Shown piece after piece: positions 33,030 through 45,100 of a stretch of DNA of 64,000 nucleotides (position 1 is its first letter; each line of letters opens with the position of its first letter). Under the pieces are notes generated by a model, which worked only from the letters and a program-made list of their open reading frames with translations, was not told the origin of the DNA and made no database searches. Origin of the DNA: Mesorhizobium sp. M2E.F.Ca.ET.219.01.1.1 (GTDB lineage Bacteria; Pseudomonadota; Alphaproteobacteria; Rhizobiales; Rhizobiaceae); NCBI RefSeq assembly GCF_004016445.2, contig NZ_SADT02000004.1, forward strand, positions 62,001-126,000. Direction: 5' to 3'. The translations under genes were made by a program, and so were the position numbers.

Positions 33030-34262
33030 ATGATGGGTGGAGCAAACGGGAAGAGCGGCCATCGGGTCTGGCGCAATGCGCGCCTGGCGACCATGGCCGA
33101 TGGCGCGGCCGGTCTCGGCATTGTCGAGAAAGGCGCGGTCATCGCGCGCGACGGGCTCATCATATATGCCGGGGCCGAGGCCGACATGCCGGCCGCTGCG
33201 GGGCAGGGCGCCGAGGTCGTCGATTGCCAGGGCCGCTGGATCACGCCCGGCCTGATCGATTGCCACACCCATCTCGTCTATGCGGGAAACCGCGCCAACG
33301 AGTTCGAGATGCGTCTGGCGGGCGCCACTTATGAAGAACTGGCGCGCGCTGGCGGCGGCATCGTCTCCTCGGTCAAGTCGTTGCGCGCCGCCAGCGAGGA
33401 CGAGCTTGTCGCCGAGACGCTGCCGCGCCTCGACGCGCTGCTCGCCGAAGGCGTCACCACCGTCGAGGTCAAATCGGGCTATGGCCTTGATGCCGACAAC
33501 GAGAAAAAATCGCTGCGCGCCGCCCGCCGCCTGGCCGACGAGCGCCCGGTCACGGTTCGCGCCACTTGCCTTGCAGCGCACGCGCTGCCGCCGGAAGCCA
33601 AGGGCGACAAGGACGCCTTCATCGATCTCGTCGCGGGCACCATCCTGCCGCAGGTCGCCGCCGAAAAGCTCGCCGACGCCGTCGACGGTTTTTGCGAGGG
33701 CATTGCCTTTTCGCCGGAGCAGATGGCGCGCGTCTTCGACAAGGCCAAGGCGCTCGGCCTGCCGGTGAAACTCCATGCCGACCAGCTTTCCAACCTGCAT
33801 GGCGCGGCCCTTGCCGCCCGTTATGGCGCGCTGTCGGCCGACCATCTTGAATATACGGACGAGGAGGGCGCCGCCGCGATGGCCAAGGCTGGAACCGTGG
33901 CGACAATCCTGCCCGGCGCCTACTACTTTATCCGCGAGACGAAGAAGCCGCCGGTCGACCTGTTCCGTCGCCACGGCGTGAAAATGGCGGTCGCCACCGA
34001 CAGCAATCCCGGCACCTCGCCGCTCACCTCGCTGCTGCTCACCATGAACATGGCCGCGACGCTGTTCGGCATGACGGTCGATGAATGCCTGGCTGGCGTC
34101 ACCCGCGAGGCCGCGCGAGCGCTTGGCCTGCTCGGCCAGACCGGCACGCTGGAAGCCGGCAAGTCGGCCGACCTCGCCATCTGGGACATCGAGCGCCCGG
34201 CCGAACTCGTCTACCGCATGGGCTTCAACCCGCTCCATGCCCGCATCTGGAGAGGACAATGA
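33030..34262 (+). CDS. hutI: Imidazolonepropionase
   Basis: A 410-residue amidohydrolase that opens imidazolonepropionate to N-formimino-glutamate, step three of histidine breakdown. The metal motif is DCHTHLVYAGNRANEFEMR, and other conserved parts are EVKSGYGLD, KLHADQL and TDSNPGTSP. It is first in the plus-strand hut operon, just after the HutC palindrome, and its stop overlaps the hutH start (ATGA). Confidence 0.97.
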   Translation: MMGGANGKSGHRVWRNARLATMADGAAGLGIVEKGAVIARDGLIIYAGAEADMPAAAGQGAEVVDCQGRWITPGLIDCHTHLVYAGNRANEFEMRLAGATYEELARAGGGIVSSVKSLRAASEDELVAETLPRLDALLAEGVTTVEVKSGYGLDADNEKKSLRAARRLADERPVTVRATCLAAHALPPEAKGDKDAFIDLVAGTILPQVAAEKLADAVDGFCEGIAFSPEQMARVFDKAKALGLPVKLHADQLSNLHGAALAARYGALSADHLEYTDEEGAAAMAKAGTVATILPGAYYFIRETKKPPVDLFRRHGVKMAVATDSNPGTSPLTSLLLTMNMAATLFGMTVDECLAGVTREAARALGLLGQTGTLEAGKSADLAIWDIERPAELVYRMGFNPLHARIWRGQ

Positions 34263-35800
34263 CGGAACTGACCCTGACGCCCGGCAACGCCACGCTCGCC
34301 GACTGGCGCGCCATCTATCGCGGCGCCGTGCCGAAGCTCGACGCCGCCTGCCGGCCGAAGATCAAAGCGAGCGCTGAGGCGGTTGCCCGCATCCTCGCCA
34401 AGGGCGAGCCGGTCTATGGCATCAACACCGGCTTCGGCAAGTTGGCCAGCGTCCGCATTCCAGAAAGCGATCTCGAAACGCTCCAGCGCAACATCGTGCT
34501 GTCGCATGCTGCCGGTGTCGGCGAGCCGATGCCCGTCGCCGTTGTTCGATTGATGATGGCGCTGAAGCTTGCCAGCCTCGCCCAGGGCGCATCCGGCGTG
34601 CGCGCCGAGACCATCGACCTGCTTCAAGGGATGCTCGCCAACGACGTCATTCCGGTCGTGCCGGCGCAAGGTTCCGTCGGCGCCTCCGGCGATCTCGCGC
34701 CGCTCTCGCACATGACGGCGGTGATGATCGGCGTCGGCGAATGTTTCACCCCGCATGGCCGCTTCCCGGCCAAGGTTGCCTTCGTTTCGCACGGGCTGGA
34801 GCCGGTGACGCTCGGCGCCAAGGAGGGGCTCGCGCTTCTCAACGGCACGCAGTTCTCGACGGCTTTCGCGCTGGCCGGCCTGTTCGAGGCCGAGACGCTC
34901 TACCAGTCGGCGCTGGTCGCTGGCGCGCTGTCGACCGATGCCGCCAAGGGCTCCGACGCCCCCTTCGATCCGCGCATCCATCTGTTGAGGAAGCATCGCG
35001 GCCAGATCGAAACGGCGGATGCGTTGCGCAACCTGATGGCCGGCAGCGCCATCCGTGAATCGCACCGCATCGGCGACGAGCGGGTGCAGGACCCGTACTG
35101 CCTGCGCTGCCAGCCGCAGGTGATGGGCGCCGCGCTCGACGTGCTGCGCAAGGCCGCCGACACGCTTCAGACCGAGGCCAATGGCGTCACCGACAATCCG
35201 CTGATCTTCGCCGAGGACGACACCGCGCTCTCCGGCGGCAATTTCCACGCCGAGCCGGTGGCCTTCGCCGCCGACATGATCGCGCTCGCCGTCTGCGAGA
35301 TCGGCTCGCTGTCGGAGCGGCGCATCGCCATGCTGGTCGATCCGGCGCTCTCCGGCATGCCGGCCTTCCTGACGCCCAAGCCTGGCCTGAATTCCGGCTT
35401 CATGATCCCGCAGGTGACGGCGGCGGCGCTCGTTTCGGAAAACAAGCAGAAGGCCTATCCGGCAAGCGTCGATTCCATTCCGACCTCGGCCAACCAGGAA
35501 GATCATGTCTCCATGGCCGCGCACGGAGCGCGCCGGCTGCTCGGCATGATCGAGAACGCGACCGCCGTCATCGGGATCGAACTCCTGGCGGCCGCGCAAG
35601 GCTGCGATTTCCACGCGCCGCTGGCTTCGAGCGATGCGCTGGAAGCGGTGCGCAAGCTGGTCCGCGCCGAGGTGCCGCATCTCGACAATGACCGCCATTT
35701 CCATCCCGACATGGAAAAGGCGATCGCTCTGGTGCGCAGCGGCGCCGCGGTGAATGCCGCGAGCGCGGTGGCGCTGCCTTCAATCGCGGGAGCGGCGTGA
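34259..35800 (+). CDS. hutH: Histidine ammonia-lyase
   Basis: A 513-residue lyase that takes ammonia off histidine to give urocanate, the first step. The Ala142-Ser143-Gly144 triad in GSVGASGDLAPLSH forms the self-made MIO cofactor, at the same numbering as in the Pseudomonas enzyme. The true start is the ATG at 34259, overlapping the hutI stop and preceded by GGAGAGGA. It overlaps hutG at its other end by one base, so the operon is tightly coupled. Confidence 0.97.
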   Translation: MTELTLTPGNATLADWRAIYRGAVPKLDAACRPKIKASAEAVARILAKGEPVYGINTGFGKLASVRIPESDLETLQRNIVLSHAAGVGEPMPVAVVRLMMALKLASLAQGASGVRAETIDLLQGMLANDVIPVVPAQGSVGASGDLAPLSHMTAVMIGVGECFTPHGRFPAKVAFVSHGLEPVTLGAKEGLALLNGTQFSTAFALAGLFEAETLYQSALVAGALSTDAAKGSDAPFDPRIHLLRKHRGQIETADALRNLMAGSAIRESHRIGDERVQDPYCLRCQPQVMGAALDVLRKAADTLQTEANGVTDNPLIFAEDDTALSGGNFHAEPVAFAADMIALAVCEIGSLSERRIAMLVDPALSGMPAFLTPKPGLNSGFMIPQVTAAALVSENKQKAYPASVDSIPTSANQEDHVSMAAHGARRLLGMIENATAVIGIELLAAAQGCDFHAPLASSDALEAVRKLVRAEVPHLDNDRHFHPDMEKAIALVRSGAAVNAASAVALPSIAGAA

Positions 35801-36618
35801 TGGCAACGCCCTCCTGGCTCACCGTCACCCAGGGCACCGCGCCGCTGATGGTCTCGATCCCGCACACCGGCATAGACCTTGCAGGCCTAGACTCCCGCCT
35901 GGTCTCGGCATGGCTTGGCCGCCGCGACTGTGACTGGTGGATCGACAAGCTCTATGACTTTGCCGCCGATCTCGGCGCGACCGTCGTGCACACCGCCATC
36001 TCGCGCACGGTCATCGACGTCAACCGTGACCCGTCCGGCGTTTCGCTCTATCCGGGCCAGGCGACGACGACGCTTTGCCCGACCGACACGTTCGACGGCG
36101 ATCCGCTCTACAATATGGGCGACGAACCAACCCCGTCCGAGATCGACCAGCGCCGCGAGACCTATTTCGTGCCGTATCATGCCGCCCTGCAGGCCGAGAT
36201 CGACCGGCTGCGCGGCATGCATGAGAACATCGTGCTCTATGACTGCCATTCGATCCGCTCGGTCCTGCCGCGCCTTTTTGAAGGCACGCTGCCGGTCTTC
36301 AACCTCGGCACCAATGACGGCAGGAGCACTGATCCGTCGCTGCAGCAAAAGGTCGCCGAGATCCTCGCCGCGACCGGCGAGAGCTGGGTGGTCAACGGCC
36401 GCTTCAAGGGTGGCTGGATTACCAGAAGCTTCGGCCAGCCGCAAAACGGTGTGCATGCGCTGCAGATGGAACTCTCCAACCGTGGCTACATGCGCGAGCC
36501 GGCCGCGAAGGGCTCGCCCGAGAACTGGCCGGTGCCTTACGACGCAACCTACGCCGCGCCGATCCGCGCCACGCTGAAAACCATCCTCGAAACCGCCATT
36601 GAATGGGCTGGGCGCTGA
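35800..36618 (+). CDS. hutG: N-formylglutamate deformylase
   Basis: A 272-residue N-formylglutamate amidohydrolase that releases formate and glutamate, the last step after HutF. Family markers are SIPHTGID, DCDWWIDKLYDF, SRTVIDVNRDPSG and the His/Glu pair in VLYDCHSIRSVLP and LQMELSNRGYM. The ATG at 35800 overlaps the hutH stop; a GTG one codon earlier is also possible. It lies between hutH and hutU. Confidence 0.95.
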   Translation: MATPSWLTVTQGTAPLMVSIPHTGIDLAGLDSRLVSAWLGRRDCDWWIDKLYDFAADLGATVVHTAISRTVIDVNRDPSGVSLYPGQATTTLCPTDTFDGDPLYNMGDEPTPSEIDQRRETYFVPYHAALQAEIDRLRGMHENIVLYDCHSIRSVLPRLFEGTLPVFNLGTNDGRSTDPSLQQKVAEILAATGESWVVNGRFKGGWITRSFGQPQNGVHALQMELSNRGYMREPAAKGSPENWPVPYDATYAAPIRATLKTILETAIEWAGR

Positions 36619-36643
36619 CGCGCCGCCTTACTCGAAAGGGACA

Positions 36644-38317
<1,674 letters not shown>

Positions 38318-38320
38318 GCA

Positions 38321-38908
38321 ATGCGGATCCTTCGTGCCGCCGATTACCGCGTCATGCCGTGGAAGAATGGCGGCGGCACGACCACCGAGATCGCCGTCTC
38401 GCCGGACGGTGCCAGGCTCGACGATTTCGACTGGCGCATCTCCATGGCCAGGGTCGAAGCCAGCGGGCCGTTCTCCAGCTTCACCGGCATCGACCGCACG
38501 TTGTCGGTGCTGGAAGGCGAAGGGATTGTCCTCGACATCGCCGGCCAGCCGCCGGCGCGGTTGACCACGGCGTCAGTGCCGCTCTCCTTTGCGGGCGACG
38601 TGCCGACCAGCGCGGCGCTGATCGATGGTCCGATCACCGATCTCAACGTCATGACCCGGCGCGGCCGGATGACCCATGGCGTCGAGCGCTGGCCGCTCTC
38701 CGGCGAGATTCGCATTATGCCGCGCGCCGACACGACGCTGGTTCTGGCTGTCAATGCAGGCTTCAGGCTCCTCACGGACGATGCGCCGAGCCTCGGACCG
38801 CTCGATACGCTGATCCTCGATCGCCACAGCCCGGAATTGCGGCTCCAGCCTGAGGGGCAGGGACTGCTTTTCGTGATCGCGCTCGATCGCCTTTCCGCCA
38901 ACCATTAA
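38321..38908 (+). CDS. hutD: HutD family protein
   Basis: A 195-residue cupin-like HutD. It starts MRILRAADYRVMPWKNGGGTT, the family's signature, and contains FSSFTGIDRTLSVLEGEG. HutD does not catalyse a step; in Pseudomonas it is thought to limit hut activity, perhaps by binding formylglutamate. It is the last hut gene, three bases after hutU. Confidence 0.93.
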   Translation: MRILRAADYRVMPWKNGGGTTTEIAVSPDGARLDDFDWRISMARVEASGPFSSFTGIDRTLSVLEGEGIVLDIAGQPPARLTTASVPLSFAGDVPTSAALIDGPITDLNVMTRRGRMTHGVERWPLSGEIRIMPRADTTLVLAVNAGFRLLTDDAPSLGPLDTLILDRHSPELRLQPEGQGLLFVIALDRLSANH

Positions 38909-38935
38909 CGGCTGTTGCCAAACATGATCGCGGCG

Positions 38936-38953
38936 CGGGCGAATTATCGCCCG
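38936..38953. terminator. Possible weak hairpin after the hut operon
   Basis: CGGGCGA and TCGCCCG pair around an ATTA loop, 28 bases after the hutD stop. There is no T-run, so termination here is only possible. The rest of the 270-base gap up to ndvB holds the ndvB promoter region, in which I saw no clear operator. Confidence 0.35.
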
Positions 38954-39178
38954 GCCCCTTGCAAGTATCACGAAAAAGCCTGATTCCTTGCCCTGATCCA
39001 ACCGGGGGCGAAGAGCGAGGGGCGTTCGCCCGCAAGCTGTCGAAAGGGCACGCCCCTGTTGTGGTGCGCAGAACAAACTTTCGGCCGATCAGTCATGCAA
39101 CCGATTGCAATTGAACCGGTTTTAGGGCCATTGCCGTGGCGGTGACGCCGCATTGCGCCCCCGCTTACGGAATTTTCA

Positions 39179-42100
39179 ATGAACATTCAGACCAATCCCA
39201 ACAAGATCGAACAGACAAGCGCCGGCTTCCCGTCCGTGACGGAAGCGCCGATACGCTCCAATTTCCTGCCTGAGGACCGGCTGCGCGCCTTGGGCGTTGC
39301 TTTGGCCAAGGGCGAGGTCAAGGACCTGTTCGGCCTCGCCCCGTTCGAGTTCCAGGCCCGCATCCGCGACAGCGCCAAGAAGATTCTCGAGGTCTACCGT
39401 TCGACCAATGCCGCCCAGGCCAAGGGCGAGACCATCACGCCGGCCGCGCAATGGCTGCTCGACAACAATTATCTGGTCGAGGAGACCATTTTCCAGGTCA
39501 AGCGCGACCTGCCGCGCCGCTTCTATCGGCAACTACCGACGCTCACGCTCGGCGACGGCACTGTGCTGCCGCGCGCCTTCGTCGTTGCCTGGAGCTATGT
39601 CGAGCATTCCGACAGCTCCGTCTCGGCCACCATGTTCAAGGCCATAGTCGAGGGCTTCCAGTCGGTCGAGCCGATGAAGATCGGCGAGCTCTGGGCACTC
39701 CCCTCCCTGCTGCGCTTCGTGCTGATCGAGAACCTGCGCCGCATTGCCGTGCGCGTCGATCGCACCAGGCAGATGCGACACATCGCCAACGAGGTCGCCG
39801 ACCGGGTTCTCGCGACCGACGACAATGCCGACCGCACCAGGATCCTGTCGCACTACAGCGCGCATGCGCAGGACACCACATTTGCCACCCAGTTGCTCTA
39901 CCGCCTGCGCGACGGCTCGCAGAACGCCGGCCGGGCGCTGGAATGGCTAGAGGGAGAGCTGGAAAAGACCGGCTCCGACGCCGAGGAGATCATCATCTCC
40001 GAGCATCAGACGCTGTCCAGCGGCAACGTCACGACCGGCAACATCATCCGCGGCCTGCGCCTCATCAACGACGTCGACTGGACGGTCTGGTTCGAAGGCG
40101 TCAGCCGAATCGACACGCTGCTGCGTGAAAAGACCGATTTCGCCGACCTCGATTTCTTCTCGCGCGACCAGTACCGCACCGCGATCGAGCAGCTGGCGCG
40201 GCGCTCCGAGCTGTCCGAATATCGGGTGGCCGAAAAAGCGATCGAGCTTGCCGGCCACACGCCCGGCGTCACCGATGCGTCCGGCGTGCCGGAGACGGCG
40301 GACCCGGACGTGCACACCGATGTCGGCTTTTTCCTGGTCGGGCCGCGCCGGCAGGAGCTGGAAAGGGCGATCGGCTACCGGCCGCCCTTCTATGTGACAT
40401 TCAAGCGCGCCTTTGCCAGCGCCGGCTGGCTGGGCATCGTCGTGCCGGTCTTCCTGCTGACGGCGCTGCTGCTGGTGCTGTCGGGCAGGGCGCTCGCCAA
40501 TCTCGGCCTTTCGGTGGAATCGATCACGCTGATGCTGGCGCTGTTCGCGGTGCCGGCAAGCGAAGGCGCGCTCGCCTTCTTCAACACCGTCGTGGCGCTG
40601 TTCCTCAAACCCACCCGGCTCGTTGGTTACGATTACAATAAGCACGGCATCCCGGCCGAGGCGCGCACGCTGGTCGTGGTGCCCTCGCTGATCGGCTCGC
40701 GCGACGACGTTGAGGAAAACATCCGCAACATCGAGGTGCATCACCTCGCCAACACGGCCGAAGAGATCCATTTCGCGCTGTTGTCTGACTGGCCGGATTC
40801 CAAGACCGAGATCGACGCCGCCGACATCGAGATCCTACAATATGCCCGCGACGAGATCGCTAGGCTCAACGCCCGCTATCCGTCGGAAGGCTCGCCGCGC
40901 TTCTACCTCCTGCACCGGCGCCGGCTCTATAACCAGGCGCAGGGCTGCTGGATGGGCTGGGAGCGCAAGCGCGGCAAGCTGCACGAGCTGAACCTTCTCC
41001 TGCGCGGCGACAGCGACACCACCTTCCTGCCGCTCGACGTGCCGCTGCCGGAAAAGGTCGTCTATGTGATGACGCTCGACGCCGACACGCGCACGACGCG
41101 CGATGCGGTTTCGAGCTTGGTCGGCAAGCTCGCCCACCCGCTCAACCGCCCGCATTTCGATCCGGTCAAGCGCCTCGTCAGCGCCGGCTACACCATCCTG
41201 CAGCCGCGCATCACGGCGTCGCTGACCAGCGGCGACGATGCCTCCTTCTTCCAGCGCGTTTTCTCGGCCAATCGCGGCCTCGACCCCTATGTATTCGCCG
41301 TCTCCGACGTCTACCAGGACGTCTTCGGCGACGGTTCCTTCACCGGCAAGGGCCTCTACCATGTCGACGCCTTCGAGGCGGCGCTGAAGAACCGCATCGA
41401 CGAGAACACCATCCTCAGCCATGACCTGCTCGAAGGCGCGCTCTCGCGCGCCGCGCTGGTCACGGACGTCGAGCTGGTCGAGGACTATCCGACCCGCTAC
41501 TCTGTCGACGCCTCGCGCCATCACCGCTGGGCGCGCGGCGACTGGCAGCTGCTCGGCTACATCTTCGACCCGCGTTCCGGCGTGCCGGCACTGTCGCGCT
41601 GGAAGATGGTCGACAATCTGCGCCGCTCGCTGACCCCGATCTTCTGGGTCATGGCCTGCGTTGCCGGCTGGACGCTGCTGCCCTTCACCCAGGCCGCCCA
41701 ATGGCAGGCGCTTCTGATCCTCAGCCTGTTCATGGCGCCGACCTTCGACATCGTGAACGGCATCCTGCCCAAGAGCGGTGACCAGACGCCGCGCGGCCAC
41801 TTCTCGGCGCTTGCGCGCGACACCGTCTTCGGCACGGCGCTGGTGGCGCTGAAGGTGCTATTGATGGCGCATCTCGCATGGATGATGGGCGACGCCATCA
41901 TCCGCACCATCTACCGGCTCTTCGTCAGCCGGCAGAACCTTCTGGAATGGCGTACCGCCTCGCAGGCGGCCAAGGGCGGCAACGATCTCGGCGCCTATTA
42001 CGGCATGATGTATGGCGCGGTGATCATCGGCGTCGTCGGCCTGGCTATTCCGGTGCTGGCCGATTCCACAGGCGCCTTCGTCGCCTTCTTCTTCGCCATC

Positions 42101-45100
42101 TTCTGGATCGCTTCGCCCGCCGTCGCCTGCTGGATCAGCCGTTCGGCCGAGACCGAGGACAGGCTGCGCATCTCAAGCGCCGACATCCAGGTGCTGCGTA
42201 CCTTCGCGCGCCGCACATGGCACTATTTCGAGACCTTCGTCACGCCCGAGCAGCATCATTTGCCGCCGGACAATTTCCAGGAAAGCCCGGCGCCGGTGGT
42301 GGCGCCGCGCACCTCGCCGACCAATATCGGCGTCTATCTGCTGTCGGTGGTTTCGGCGCGCGATTTCGGCTGGATCAGCCTGTCGGACGCCATTACCCGC
42401 ATCGACGCCACGATGACGACGATCGAGAACATGCCGCGCGACCGCGGCCATCTCTACAACTGGTACGACACGACGACGCTGAAGCCGCTCTATCCGCTTT
42501 ACATCTCCGCGGTCGACAGCGGCAATCTCGCTGGACATCTGGTCGCGGTTGCCGCCTCTTGCGCCGAATGGGCCGAGGCGCCGTCCGTGCACCTGCAGGG
42601 CGATTTCGAAGGCATTATCGACACCGTCACCATCCTCGACGAAAGCCTGGACGAGCTGCCGGACGACCGACGGCAGCTGCGGCCGCTGCGCCAGCGCCTG
42701 GCCGACCGTCTTGACGGCATGCGCCGCGCGGTTGCGACCATCAAGGCGCAGCCGGAGATGGCCTCGATCCGCACCATCAACCTTGCCGTGCTCGCCGGCG
42801 AGATCCGCAAGCTCGCCACCGCCATCCACACCGAGGCGGCTTCGCCCAAGAGCGACGTCATCGCCGACTGGGCGGAACGGCTGGAGGCGACCTGCGAGGC
42901 GCATGTGCACGATTCGCACAATGACGAAAGCGCCGTCGCCGCCCTGCGCGCCAAGCTGCTCGCTCTGCGCGAACGCTGCCGCCGCTATGCCTTTGAGATG
43001 GATTTCTCCTTCCTGATGCGTCAGGAGCGCAAGCTGCTCTCGATCGGCTACCGTGTCGAGGACCGCCAGCTCGACGAGAGCTGCTACGACCTTCTCGCTT
43101 CCGAGGCGCGGCTCACCAGCCTGTTCGCCATCGCCAAGGGCGACCTGCCGACCGAGCACTGGTTCCGTCTGGGGCGCCCGATCGTTGAGATCGGCTTCCA
43201 GGGCGCGCTGATGTCCTGGTCGGGCTCGATGTTCGAGTATCTGATGCCGCCGCTGGTGATGAAGGAGCCGCAGGGCTCGATCCTCAACCAGACCAGCAAG
43301 CTCATCATCAAGCGCCAGATCCAGTATGCGCGTTCCAAGAACGTGCCCTGGGGCATTTCGGAAGCGGCCTACAACGCCCGCGACCGCGAGCTCACCTACC
43401 AGTACACCAATTTCGGCGTGCCCGGCCTCGGCCTCAAGCGCGGCCTTGGCCAGAACACCGTGATCGCGCCCTATGCGACGATCCTGGCCGCGCAGTTCAG
43501 CCCGCGCGAGGCGGTGCAGAACCTGCGGCGGCTGCGCTCGATCGGCGCGCTCGGCCGCCACGGCTTCTACGACGCGGTCGATTTCACGCCGCAGCGCGTG
43601 CCCGAAGGCACCGACCATGCCGTGGTGCAGAACTACATGGCGCACCACTCCGGCATGTCGATCGCCGCCGTCGCCGACGCCATTTTCGAGGGCCGGTTGC
43701 GCGAGCGCTTCCACAGCGACCCGGTGATCGAGTCGGCCGAGCTTCTCCTGCAGGAGAAGGCGCCGCGCGACATCCCGACCGCGACCGTCAGGACGGAAGC
43801 CGACGAACGTTCCAAGGACGAGACCGAGACCGAGAGCCCGGACAGCCGCGTCGTCCTCGACCCGATCAAGGCGCTGCGGGCGACCAACGTCATGTCCAAC
43901 GGCCGCTATTCGGTCATGGTCACCGCGACGGGCTCCGGCTACAGCCGCTTCGGCGAGCTTGCCGTCACCCGCTGGCAGCCGGATCCGAGCGAGGATCGCC
44001 TCGGGTCCTACATCTTCCTGCGCGACACTGCGACCGGCGACTGGTGGTCCGCCACCGCCGAGCCTAAGCGCGCCGAGGGCGAGCGCGTCCAGACGCTGTT
44101 TGCCGACGACAAGGCGAGCTTCACCAAATCGGTCGGCTCGCTGCGTTCCGAGGTCGAATGCATCGTCATTTCCGAAGGCAATGGCGAAGGCCGCCGCGTC
44201 ACGCTCTACAATGACGGCGCCACCGACCGTCATATCGAGGTGACCTCCTTCGCCGAGTTGGTGCTCGGCAACGAGGCTTCCGACAACGCGCATCCGGCGT
44301 TCTCCAAGATGTTCGTCGAGACCGAGATCGCGGCGAACAACGGCGCGATCTTCGCCACGCGGCGCAAGCGCGACAAGAACGACCCCGACCTTACCATGGT
44401 GCATTTCGTCACCGACCCGTCGGGCCCGTCGCGCGATGCCGAGGCCGAGACCGACCGGCGAGCCTTCATCGGCCGCGGCCGCACCATCGCCGATGCCGTC
44501 GCCTTCGACCCCGGCGTCAGGCTTTCCGGCAGCCAGGGCTTCACGCTCGACCCCGTGGCGGCACTGCGCCGCCAGGTGCGCGTGCCGGCCAACAAGAAGA
44601 TCTCGCTGACCTTCTGGACCGCCGTCGGTGCCAATCGCGGCGAGCTCGACGAGGCGATCGCCCGGCTCGACCACCAGGAGAGCTTCGCCCGCCAGGCCAT
44701 GCTGGCCTGGACGCGCAGCCAGGTGCAGACGCGCCATCTGGGGCTCAGCCTCACCGACGCCGCCAATGTGCAGAAGCTGGCGCGTTACCTCATCTATCCC
44801 GATCCGTTCCTGCGCCTGCCGGCGGAATCCATCGCCTCGGGCCTCGGCCGCCAGTCGAGCCTGTGGCCGACCAGCATCTCCGGCGATTTCCCGATCTTCC
44901 TCGTGCGTATCGGCGACGTCGCCGATCTCGAGATTGTCGCCCAGGCGCTGCGCTTCCAGGAATATATGCGGGCGCGCGGCATGATGATCGACTTCGTCGT
45001 CGTCAACGAACAGGCCTCGTCCTACGTACAAGACCTGCAGCGGGCTGTAGAAACGCTGTGCGAGAACAGCCGCCTGCGCGGCCGCGAGCTCGGGCCGCGC